Of a DNA stretch of 25,201 bases, positions 8,356 to 16,859 are shown piece by piece. Position numbers and translations under genes: made by a program. Under the pieces are notes generated by a model, which saw nothing but the letters and a program-made list of their open reading frames with translations, was not told the origin of the DNA and searched no databases. This stretch comes from Anaerolineae bacterium. Lineage in GTDB: Bacteria > Chloroflexota > Anaerolineae > 4572-78 > J111. The stretch spans positions 1 through 25,201 of the forward strand of contig JAGRBY010000032.1 of NCBI GenBank assembly GCA_020433835.1, in the 5' to 3' direction. Numbering within the stretch: position 1 is the stretch's first letter; each line of letters starts with the position of its first letter.

Positions 8356-9926
8356 TATTCTGTGTCCTGATTAGCGGACCTACGTGAAGACGCTGAAAAT
8401 TTTCTTCGCCATTGTTGAAGCAGAACGTGCCAATAACCACCTCCTACCTTAGCCAACCGAAATGATGAAACACCCATATCTGGTGTGCGATTAATCCAGG
8501 ATATCGGAACTTCTTTAACAGAATATCCCATCAATAATGGCAGCAGTCCCGTCTCGGCATTAACCGAAAAATGTGGTTGGGTTAACGGTATATTTTCCAC
8601 TACTTCTCGGCGCATAAGTTTAAGATTATTGGTTAGATCGCGAAACCGTCGCCATAGCATTAATTGAGCCAGCGTATGAAACGCTCGATTAGCTACAATT
8701 TTTTGAAAAGGATAGTTAAGCAAGACACTGTGGCGAGAAAATCTGCTACCAACGACAACGTCATATCCCTGGGCAGCCGCATCAAACATATCTCTTATTT
8801 CCGGCAAAAGATGCTGAAAATCACAATCCATTGAAAGAACATACCGTCCGGTAGCTGCTCGATATCCATCGGCAATGGCTCTGCCAACTCCGTTGGGTGG
8901 TGTTCGGAACACTGGTTTAATGGTAGGGTCTTCAGCTGCAAGCCGGCGTATAACAGCCGCCGTATTATCACGGCTGTTGTCATCAACCGGAATGATCTCG
9001 TGGATGTATTCACCATAAAAACTTTTTAGCTGTAAAATGAGTGGCTCAATATTCATCTCTTCATTATGGCACGGAATAACTACTGAAATAGACTGATGCA
9101 ATTGCGTGTGCTCACACAAAGAAACTTTGGCCGGTTCTACTACACGGGGTGGCTTTTGGGCATGGATTAAGATAGATCCGGCCAATGTTTGAATAAATGG
9201 TGCATTTTCGAGCAGAATTGAAAGATTACGCAGAAACCAAATAAGTGGGCGATTTAAGGGCGCGTAAACAAAGTCGTTGTACACAGCAAACACACGGATA
9301 AATCCTACTTCTGACATTAACTCATACAGATCAGCTCGACTCAACAAACTACGGGGGTCATTCTGTCCTGAATATTTAGCCATTGTACGACGGAGGCGCA
9401 ACATAATATTCCACGGGTTGCTTTCGTAGAAAATCACCTGACCGCCCGGCTTTAGCAATTTGTACACATTTTGAAGAAACCAGGCACTATTGCGCTTATC
9501 CAGCAAATCCATTGCCACAATAAAATCAAAACGTCGATCACTTAGCTCACCGGGAAGAGATGAAACATTAACATATTCCACCTCTGACGACAGGTTTTGG
9601 GGTCTTTTTTGGTTGGTTCGGAAGGTTACTGCCGTAATAGGGTTCTCACCGCGTGAAACCTTAAGGAGTTGGCGAGTAAAGTAGCCTTGACCAGCACCTA
9701 ATTCTAAAATTGTCTGACCAGGAACAAGGTGGACGATATGTCGCAAGCTAAAGGCTCGCCACAATAATCGATCATCATAAATGGGATCACGTTTTCGCCA
9801 GTAATCATCTCGAAACTGCTCACGAACACCCAATGTCTCTATGGTTTGGGCTTGCTCTGCCGTGATAAAAGCCGGTTGGTTGACGATCTTTACCGGCGTC
9901 TCTACAGGTAATACCTCTAAGCTCAT
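8355..9926 (-). CDS. SAM-dependent methyltransferase fused to DPM1-like GT2 glycosyltransferase
   Basis: Two enzymes are joined in one chain (residue numbers from this ATG). Residues about 50-255 form a class I methyltransferase with SAM-binding ILELGAGQG (73-81), FDFIVAMDLLD (133-143) and LKPGGQVIFYE (158-168). Residues about 280-510 form a GT2 domain with SVVIPCHNEEMNIEPL, PVDDNSRDNT and metal-binding SMDCDFQH, closest in style to polyprenyl-phosphate sugar synthases (DPM1-like). Such enzymes make lipid-linked sugars that GT-C enzymes use outside the cell, which fits the two polytopic genes directly downstream. The start was set at the ATG at 9926 because AAAGGTGGAG lies just before it; a GTG at 9935 falls inside that site. 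The methyl acceptor is unknown. Confidence 0.93.
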   Translation of the reverse strand: MSLEVLPVETPVKIVNQPAFITAEQAQTIETLGVREQFRDDYWRKRDPIYDDRLLWRAFSLRHIVHLVPGQTILELGAGQGYFTRQLLKVSRGENPITAVTFRTNQKRPQNLSSEVEYVNVSSLPGELSDRRFDFIVAMDLLDKRNSAWFLQNVYKLLKPGGQVIFYESNPWNIMLRLRRTMAKYSGQNDPRSLLSRADLYELMSEVGFIRVFAVYNDFVYAPLNRPLIWFLRNLSILLENAPFIQTLAGSILIHAQKPPRVVEPAKVSLCEHTQLHQSISVVIPCHNEEMNIEPLILQLKSFYGEYIHEIIPVDDNSRDNTAAVIRRLAAEDPTIKPVFRTPPNGVGRAIADGYRAATGRYVLSMDCDFQHLLPEIRDMFDAAAQGYDVVVGSRFSRHSVLLNYPFQKIVANRAFHTLAQLMLWRRFRDLTNNLKLMRREVVENIPLTQPHFSVNAETGLLPLLMGYSVKEVPISWINRTPDMGVSSFRLAKVGGGYWHVLLQQWRRKFSASSRRSANQDTE

Positions 9927-9929
9927 GAT

Positions 9930-9939
9930 CTCCACCTTT
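9930..9939 (-). promoter_or_regulatory. Strong ribosome-binding site that decides the start of the fusion gene
   Basis: Read on the minus strand, AAAGGTGGAG ends three bases before the ATG at 9926. The alternative in-frame GTG at 9935 is part of this same sequence, which makes the ATG the better start. Confidence 0.6.
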
Positions 9940-11004
9940 CTAAAGCCAACGACTAATGTTTTGTTTAAAGATTTCGGTTAGGATATCGGGTACTGAATAG
10001 GTTAAATCCCATTCAGGATAATGATTTTTAAATTTACTAATATCGCCAATCCACCAAATATGATCGCCGATTCTATTTGTTTCTTGGTAGCTCCAATCAA
10101 GTTTTTTGTCAGCAATAGTCTGGCATAGCTCAATTGCTTCTAACATAGAGCAGTTGCTGAAACGGCCACCACCAATATTGTAAACTTCTCCAACCCGTGG
10201 ATTTTGATAAAAGTGATAAAATGCGTTGACTAAATCATAGCTATGAATATTATCGCGTACTTGCTTACCCTTATACCCATAAACGCTATAATGACTTCCG
10301 GTCATCGTACATTTCATAAGATAAGAAAGAAATCCATGGAGCTCAGTACCTGAATGACTGGGTCCGGTTAAACATCCCCCTCGAAAAGCGGCTGTCTTCA
10401 TACCAAAGTAGCGGCCATATTCTTGAACCAATACATCAGCCGCAAGTTTTGAAGCGCCGAATAACGAATGTTTGCAGGCATCAACACTCATGGTTTCATC
10501 TATACCATTTTTGAATTTATGACTTGCTTCAATTTCCCAACGGTGTTCGCATTCTATGAGCGGCAGCAAGTTAGGATTATCCCCATACACTTTATTCGTT
10601 GAACAAAAAATAAATGTCGCCTCTGGGCAATACTGGCGCGTATTTTCCAGCAAAACTAATGTACCGTTAGCATTGACGGTAAAATCGGTAAAAGGATCTT
10701 TAGCCGCCCAATCATGGGAGGGTTGGGCCGCTGTATGAATAATAAGGTTAATATCTGAACCATAAGTGGAAAACAGTTGTCCAATGGCATCATTATCACG
10801 AATATCAATGCTGTGATGGATATATTTGTGACCATAAAGCTCTTGTAATCTGTCCCGATTCCATGTAGTAGAGGCCTCAGCACCAAAAAAAACTTTGCGC
10901 AAATCGTTATCTATACCAACCACAACAAAACCACGTTCGCAGAAAAAACGAACAGACTCTGAGCCAATCAATCCGGCCGATCCTGTAACAAGTACGATTC
11001 CCAT
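9940..11004 (-). CDS. NAD-dependent epimerase/dehydratase, CDP-paratose 2-epimerase-like
   Basis: This is an extended short-chain dehydrogenase/reductase of 354 residues that modifies a nucleotide sugar. The NAD-binding glycine motif is [10 protein letters not shown] (6-15). [13 protein letters not shown] (88-100), STNKVYGD (135-142) and the later [17 protein letters not shown] and YNIGGG segments are typical of the RfbE/TyvE (CDP-paratose 2-epimerase) branch. The usual active-site YxxxK reads FGASK (182-186), with phenylalanine at the tyrosine position. I recall the same HSLFGASK segment in many relatives, so it may be a family trait. The ATG is preceded by AAGGA about ten bases upstream, and 72 bases separate it from the HAD gene. 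The product would supply an unusual sugar donor for the glycosyltransferases; the exact sugar is not readable. Confidence 0.9.
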   Translation of the reverse strand: MGIVLVTGSAGLIGSESVRFFCERGFVVVGIDNDLRKVFFGAEASTTWNRDRLQELYGHKYIHHSIDIRDNDAIGQLFSTYGSDINLIIHTAAQPSHDWAAKDPFTDFTVNANGTLVLLENTRQYCPEATFIFCSTNKVYGDNPNLLPLIECEHRWEIEASHKFKNGIDETMSVDACKHSLFGASKLAADVLVQEYGRYFGMKTAAFRGGCLTGPSHSGTELHGFLSYLMKCTMTGSHYSVYGYKGKQVRDNIHSYDLVNAFYHFYQNPRVGEVYNIGGGRFSNCSMLEAIELCQTIADKKLDWSYQETNRIGDHIWWIGDISKFKNHYPEWDLTYSVPDILTEIFKQNISRWL

Positions 11005-11076
11005 AATTTATTTTTCCTTATTAATTAGGTTAATTTGAAATCGATAATTTGGTTTCTAGAAAAGTTGCCTTAATTC

Positions 11077-13074
11077 CTAAATATTTTTCAATACCTGATA
11101 ACCAGGTCGCCAAATAGGCAAGGTTCCATCAGGAAGCAGATTTCCCTTAATTTCCTTTAAATTCCATTCTGATACTCCCGTGACACTTTTAAGGCGACCT
11201 CCAAAATCAGAGGCAATTTTCAAACGGCCAAACAAATCAGCTTCTGGTAGAGTTGGATTATAAATAACTCGAAGTGCTACCCGGGCAGTGATACTTGGAT
11301 TAGGTGAGCTGACAAATGTACGATTGAAATCTTTGAGAAATTGAGTAATAAAATCTAAAGCGGAGTCCTGTATTGGTTTTATGATTGTTTGATATTGTTG
11401 TTGTTCGGCTGGATTATTTTCTAATACCGGCTTAACCGTTTCACCCTCTTGTCGATATGCTAATACACTGCCGTGGTCAGCGCTATGAAAGAGTTCAATA
11501 ATCGATGGTCCAGAGCGAACAAGTTGAGAAATCCAATGAGGTTCGTCGTTTTCAATTAAAAAGCCCTTAGCACGAAATTTGATTGAAGCATTTTTTGGTT
11601 TGTCAAATGTACCTAAATAGTAGCCATCAATCTCTTTGTTAATTCCTAAATAATCAAGCAAATTTACTAAACAGTTCTGTAAAGAACCATGCCAGCCGAT
11701 ATCGACGAATGCCGCTTTTTCATCGGTCAACAGCATTTCTTGGCGCATATACATTTCAACCATATCGAAATTCTTTTGATTTTTACGTTGGAGTAATGGC
11801 CAAGCCTTTTCCAAAAAGGCTTTAAACTTCGGTCTCGTTATCTCATTTAGCTCTAACTTTCGATTAAGCAGACCATATTCTGCTAGTAAATCTTTTACTT
11901 CATCAAACTCAAGAGAGATACGGTTTAACGTTTCTTCAATAGTTAAATGATCCCAACTATGCGAAAACAAATAACGGGCGGTTTCCGGTTCTGTAAAAAT
12001 CAAACTGGGATAGAGAGCCAGCCGTGAAACATAGAGATATCTGGAGTCGATTTCAAATCCGGCGGCTGCGGCCACCCGATCAAAAAATTGTTTCATAATA
12101 AGCCCATCGCGAGCGGCAAAGTAAACGCGTTTGTAACCACCGTGTTTCAAGTTATCAAGCAACCACGCAGAAAAAGCATAATAAAGAACTGACAAGTTCT
12201 GCTGGCCTACTTTTTGAAGGAGGGCAAGTCGATCAACAGAGCCATTATCTTCAGCCATACTTCTGCTTATTTCACATAATAGTGAAGAGAGAAATGGTTC
12301 TCCGCTTGGTTCATCACCAAGCCCACAACGCCACTTCAGACGGTGTTTAATAGTGGGCACAAAAAATGTACGGACACCTTTGCTAAGAGCCATACTCACA
12401 TCCGATAATCGATTATCGCCAACGTGAAGCATTCGCTTGGGGCTGCAACCAAGATCATTTAACACAATACTGAAAAGAGAGCCGGTTTGTTTCGTTTTAC
12501 CGTAGATAGAAGACACATAGATTTTACTTATGCTGTGATAGCCGGCTTGGGCGACAATCTCTTTGATAAAATCTTCAGAAAAATATGTGTCGGTTACAAT
12601 AATGATTTTTTTACCGGCAATAAGAGCAGCTTCCATCAATGCTATACCACTTTCTAAAGGTACTAACATTGATTTTTCATAATTTAGCTCTATTTGTTTC
12701 AATGCTTCAGAACATTGCGGCGTAACACCAAGCATTTGTTTTAATTCTGCGTAAATAGCACCCAGATCAACTTCTTCAATGGAGTATCCCCATACACGTA
12801 CACGTGCTCTTTCTTCCGCTCGAACCCGTAACTCCGTAAAGTTATCGATATCTAAACCAAGTTGTTTTTTGGCTTCGGCTTGAACATAACGAAATAAATC
12901 TTTGGGTGAAAACAGATTCTTGCGGTGAATGAGCGTATCAAATAAGTCAAACGATACAACGTCGACTTGTGTCAACAATTGATCAAACTCTCTTTGTTGC
13001 TGCTCGTTCAAATAGTGCTTCTCAATATTTGTGCGCATTTGTATCTGGTGAGAATTATAAGATGTGGCAATCAT
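11077..13074 (-). CDS. HAD-superfamily protein of COG5610 type with large C-terminal domain
   Basis: Residues about 35-245 form a HAD domain: SFDLFDTL (41-48) with nucleophile D43, motif II IIIVTDTYFS (157-166, T161), a lysine in YGKTKQTG (191-198), and HVGDNRLSD (217-225) with D220 and D225. The position two residues after the nucleophile, usually Asp in phosphatases, is Phe45. The remaining 400 residues (YYAFSAWLLDN, VYFAARDGLIMKQFFDRV, AAFVDIGWHGSLQ) match the long C-terminal region of COG5610-type proteins, which are often found in glycan clusters and lack a settled activity. AGGAG lies eight bases before the ATG. Predicted cytoplasmic. Phosphatase or phosphoryl transfer on a sugar-phosphate is possible but unproven. 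Confidence 0.88.
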   Translation of the reverse strand: MIATSYNSHQIQMRTNIEKHYLNEQQQREFDQLLTQVDVVSFDLFDTLIHRKNLFSPKDLFRYVQAEAKKQLGLDIDNFTELRVRAEERARVRVWGYSIEEVDLGAIYAELKQMLGVTPQCSEALKQIELNYEKSMLVPLESGIALMEAALIAGKKIIIVTDTYFSEDFIKEIVAQAGYHSISKIYVSSIYGKTKQTGSLFSIVLNDLGCSPKRMLHVGDNRLSDVSMALSKGVRTFFVPTIKHRLKWRCGLGDEPSGEPFLSSLLCEISRSMAEDNGSVDRLALLQKVGQQNLSVLYYAFSAWLLDNLKHGGYKRVYFAARDGLIMKQFFDRVAAAAGFEIDSRYLYVSRLALYPSLIFTEPETARYLFSHSWDHLTIEETLNRISLEFDEVKDLLAEYGLLNRKLELNEITRPKFKAFLEKAWPLLQRKNQKNFDMVEMYMRQEMLLTDEKAAFVDIGWHGSLQNCLVNLLDYLGINKEIDGYYLGTFDKPKNASIKFRAKGFLIENDEPHWISQLVRSGPSIIELFHSADHGSVLAYRQEGETVKPVLENNPAEQQQYQTIIKPIQDSALDFITQFLKDFNRTFVSSPNPSITARVALRVIYNPTLPEADLFGRLKIASDFGGRLKSVTGVSEWNLKEIKGNLLPDGTLPIWRPGYQVLKNI

Positions 13075-13115
13075 AATTTTACTCCTGGCAAAAATGTTTA
13101 CAGCTCTGGATGGAG

Positions 13116-16100
13116 TTATTGTGATGTATATTCAATGTCAACATTTTTGTACACTGCTCCGTTAGAAGACAAAGGATTTGCCCTTAATCTTTTCCATGAT
13201 CTTTTAGCTTTCTTGAGAACCATAGAAGCTCTCTCCTGAAAAGAAAATTTGCCATTGTACATAAATTCAGTGGGACGTATTCCTAGTTCAACTTGCACGT
13301 CAGCCAGATCCAATTCGAAGGGTTGATTGTGAGGTAATTTGATAATAAATCTGGCTTGATGTCCACGCTGCAACGCTTCTTTTTGAACAGCCGGGCATTT
13401 TATAGTGAATGTCCATCTCGCAAATTCACGAGGCACAGCAACAACTTGCTCGGCCCAGCTTACCTGTCTACCATTACCTAGCTCAAAGCGACCACCGACA
13501 GTGAACCAATTTTGTGGACTTTTCAAGCGACAAATCGCACTTATCACAATCGTATTACCAGAAAGGCTTGCCACCTCCGGAAATGCACATTCCAAATTAA
13601 ACCAGGAACCCCCTTTGGTATAACCTTTATTTTCGATATGGAGATAATTTTTACCGGATGACAAATTTAAGCCATTTTCACGCCATGTTCGACGTTCAAC
13701 TTCATAAGTAACTTGGTGCCCGTCATAACATATTACAAAACCAGGACAAATTTCAGAATAGGCATAGGTATTTGTGGTATCTTTTACCGATTCACTCGGT
13801 CCCGGCCAAATGCGGAAATCACCATTACGTACAAAGTTTTGAGTTTGCAAACGCGCTGAATTTCCATTTGCCTGAGCTGACAGTTGTTTAATTTGCTGCT
13901 CGATAGTTGCAACGTACTCATGCAACCGTTCAAACTCTTGTTGTTGCTGAGTAAATAATACGTTCTGTATCTCACCCATTGTTAATAGTTGGGCGAGAGA
14001 CATTTCCGCCTCTTCCTCACCCTGACCTCGTATCAGATCATTAATAAACTCCGTCCGTTTTGCCCGATGAATGGAATTTTGGGCATGAACAGAGTTTCCA
14101 TAAGCCCCTGTGGTTGTATTAGTGCGATGATGATAATTGGCCAAAGGTTCAGGAATAACATCAATATTAAAACGACGCAGCATGCGTAAATGAAAGTCCC
14201 AATCACCCAGTACACCATACTGCTCACGGTATGGTCCAACCGTTTCTAAGGCTGCTCTGCGAAAGATAAAAGAGATTGGGGGAAATCTGTTTTCAATGGC
14301 CAGATCGACCAATGAAAGATTATATAGCTTATCATTGAAGATATAGTTGTTGTGAGTAACAATGCCATCTTCGTCATCAATATGCTCAACAATAAGATTT
14401 GACCAAGTCGTTACCCCGCCTAACTGAGGATTCCAACCGTGTGTATCTAAGTGCGAAACCGTTCTGGCCAAGAAATTCGGTTCCCAAGAGTCATCATCAT
14501 CATGGATAACAATAAAATCGCTGTCACACCTATTAATTCCCGCGTTTGAAGCCGTTTGCATGCCCATCGAAATCGGATGATGGACCATTAAAATTCGCCT
14601 GTTAACCTCATCAGCTACTTCTTCTACAACAAATTTTACGGTATCCGGATTACCACCGTCATTAACAATGACCATTATCCAGTCTTGAAAGGTTTGATCG
14701 AGAGCGCTGCGAATGGCTCTGCGCAACAGAATGGGACGATCCTTTGTTCTGGTAATAATGGCAACACGGGCATACGGCAGTTGCTCGTAACTAGACCTTA
14801 GTTGATGAGGACCGGCTACGCGTGTTTCCGGCCCAACCGGCGTTACGGGTAAATCGGTCAGAAGGCCTTGCGCCAATTGAATCAATTTCGCCTGATAATA
14901 GGGTAATTGTTCAAGATAAGGGCGAATGTGACGCCTTAAGTTTGCACTTTTGTGCAGCTGGGTCTGCTCACCACGGAACATTCCACCCTCGCTGACCCGG
15001 TACCAAAAAAGGGGTTCCGGCACACAAACAATTTCCACTCCTTCAATAGATGCCCGACAGAACAGTTCCCAATCTTCGTGCGTAATGCCATAATCTTCGG
15101 TAAAGCCACCAAGTTTATCAAAGGCTTGCCGTTTATAAAGCGCATTGGCATCGCCATAACAGTTGCTAAAAACCCCCAAGGCAGGATCAGAACCGAAAGG
15201 TGTAAATCTCATCGGTGGTGGCTCAACCCCAGAAAGCGTTTTCTCGGTTTCAAACACATCGCAAAAAGTAGTAACTATCTCAGCTCCGGTTCTCTCAGCT
15301 ACAGCTACCATTGTGCTAATTTCCTGGGGTTTGGCCACATTGTCATCATCCATAAAGAGTAAATAATCACCAGACATGTGACGGGAGCCATAATTACGGG
15401 CTGCACCTAAATAGCGATTCTCTTGAACCAGCAAGCGCCAGCCGAGCAGTTCAATCTCTTCTTTGATAAGTTCCAACTCTTTTTGAACTTCAGGATTCGG
15501 ACTGCCGTCATCGACAACCAAAACATCAAAATTCTTGTATGTTTGCTGCTTTAACGAGGCAAGCGCACGACGTAATTCTTTGGGTCGGGAGAAATGGGTA
15601 ATACAAACACTCACTTTAGGATTTGTATGATTTTCCGTCTGTAATGGAGCAGATGAAGGAATATTTTCAAAAGTTTGCAGAGGAGCATGTCCGGTTTGCC
15701 ACAATTTCAGTGCGGATGAAGGTGTAAAGTGATGATTAGACAAAGATTGAAGCGTTTCTACTATTCTGTTCGCAATTTGGCCAGGGTTGGCCAAGCAAGT
15801 CTGTTCGTCAACATTTAATTGAGAATGCTGGGGATGCTTAACATGGATCACGGGTAAACCGGAATTTTTGATTAATCGAGCACGTAAGTTCTCACGTCGA
15901 ACAGTATTGCAGACGACTACACCGGATAATCCAAAAATGTACTTTATTTCATCATCTATAGATAAGTCGCGCTTAATCGTAACCGGTACTTTCCATACTC
16001 TGCTTCGTAGACGAATATAACTCGCTGCATCCATTCCCCCAATAGCATGTGGGGTACCGACAAAAACAATCTCAGTCGGCGTTTTTAACTCGGATAAAAC

Positions 16101-16859
16101 ACGCCCAATTGCATCGCAAAAAAGCGGTAATCCGCTATCGGCGCTGAGAGAACCATAGTAGATGATAGATTGCGGGGACTCCTGCAAAGCTGGTTCGGCC
16201 TCAATAGCCAAAGGTTCAACTTGATCCCAGGCCCAATCGTGAATTCTAACATCATCGCGCGGATAAATCTTATCTAAGTACCATTGCCAAGCCAGACGAT
16301 CATGGACAATAATAGCATCAGCCCGTTCTAGACTGCCCCTCTCTAACAAATCATCCATTAATGCGCCAACGTCATCAAGTAAATTATCTTGAACCTCTTT
16401 GTTAAAGATCGTGCCTCCCATAACATGCACAACAAATACTGTATCGAGAAAATAAAGCCCCAACTGCTTAGCAAGTGTAGGGTAATAAACTACTCCGCAG
16501 CGATCTATGGAGTGAACCTCACTGAAAGCTCGATCTTTCAAAAATTCATAAAAATTGTATGCAGGCTTCTGACCGGCAATGGCTAGATTAGGTGTCACAG
16601 GTTCTTTTAATATTTCAACTGTAACTTTTTTCAAAAGTTCTTTTGAAAATAAAGAGCATACACTCTGCCAGCCGGCTGTATCAGGTTCAACGGTGATAAT
16701 AGTGCAAGAAATATTTTGATCGGGGTTCAACCTTATTTCTTGTTCCAAGTGCGCTGTGGCAAACATTAAGAGTTCAATAACCTCTTCATTTTGAGCAGCA
16801 ATTTCACCCAGGGTTGGCACAATAAAGGCAAGATTTTTTTTCAGCATATTACTTTTCAT
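13116..16859 (-). CDS. Giant glycosyltransferase: GT4-like domain, two GT2 domains, coiled coil and C-terminal beta-rich module
   Basis: Residues about 8-385 resemble a GT-B (GT4-like) transferase, with IIYYGSLSADSGLPLFCDAI (232-251) in the second half. The first GT2 domain (415-640) has VVDDGSPNP, LLFMDDDNV (500-508) and THEDWELF (593-600). The second (698-940) has IVNDGGNPD, IHDDDDSW (785-792) and GDWDFH (885-890). A glutamine-rich helix (about 955-1000) follows, likely coiled coil. Residues about 1008-1195 form a beta-rich module beginning FVRNGDFRIWPGP and ending DVQVELGIRPTEF, a style I associate with phage tail-fibre and carbohydrate-binding jelly rolls. Three transferase domains in one chain suggest sequential addition of sugars. 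GGAG precedes the ATG, which overlaps the end of the preceding GT2 gene by 11 bases. Confidence 0.92.
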   Translation of the reverse strand: MKSNMLKKNLAFIVPTLGEIAAQNEEVIELLMFATAHLEQEIRLNPDQNISCTIITVEPDTAGWQSVCSLFSKELLKKVTVEILKEPVTPNLAIAGQKPAYNFYEFLKDRAFSEVHSIDRCGVVYYPTLAKQLGLYFLDTVFVVHVMGGTIFNKEVQDNLLDDVGALMDDLLERGSLERADAIIVHDRLAWQWYLDKIYPRDDVRIHDWAWDQVEPLAIEAEPALQESPQSIIYYGSLSADSGLPLFCDAIGRVLSELKTPTEIVFVGTPHAIGGMDAASYIRLRSRVWKVPVTIKRDLSIDDEIKYIFGLSGVVVCNTVRRENLRARLIKNSGLPVIHVKHPQHSQLNVDEQTCLANPGQIANRIVETLQSLSNHHFTPSSALKLWQTGHAPLQTFENIPSSAPLQTENHTNPKVSVCITHFSRPKELRRALASLKQQTYKNFDVLVVDDGSPNPEVQKELELIKEEIELLGWRLLVQENRYLGAARNYGSRHMSGDYLLFMDDDNVAKPQEISTMVAVAERTGAEIVTTFCDVFETEKTLSGVEPPPMRFTPFGSDPALGVFSNCYGDANALYKRQAFDKLGGFTEDYGITHEDWELFCRASIEGVEIVCVPEPLFWYRVSEGGMFRGEQTQLHKSANLRRHIRPYLEQLPYYQAKLIQLAQGLLTDLPVTPVGPETRVAGPHQLRSSYEQLPYARVAIITRTKDRPILLRRAIRSALDQTFQDWIMVIVNDGGNPDTVKFVVEEVADEVNRRILMVHHPISMGMQTASNAGINRCDSDFIVIHDDDDSWEPNFLARTVSHLDTHGWNPQLGGVTTWSNLIVEHIDDEDGIVTHNNYIFNDKLYNLSLVDLAIENRFPPISFIFRRAALETVGPYREQYGVLGDWDFHLRMLRRFNIDVIPEPLANYHHRTNTTTGAYGNSVHAQNSIHRAKRTEFINDLIRGQGEEEAEMSLAQLLTMGEIQNVLFTQQQQEFERLHEYVATIEQQIKQLSAQANGNSARLQTQNFVRNGDFRIWPGPSESVKDTTNTYAYSEICPGFVICYDGHQVTYEVERRTWRENGLNLSSGKNYLHIENKGYTKGGSWFNLECAFPEVASLSGNTIVISAICRLKSPQNWFTVGGRFELGNGRQVSWAEQVVAVPREFARWTFTIKCPAVQKEALQRGHQARFIIKLPHNQPFELDLADVQVELGIRPTEFMYNGKFSFQERASMVLKKAKRSWKRLRANPLSSNGAVYKNVDIEYTSQ

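Noticed and set aside
14952..15362. 136-codon plus-strand open frame
   Set aside because: It lies wholly antisense to the well-supported GT2 coding sequence of the giant glycosyltransferase and shows no domain.
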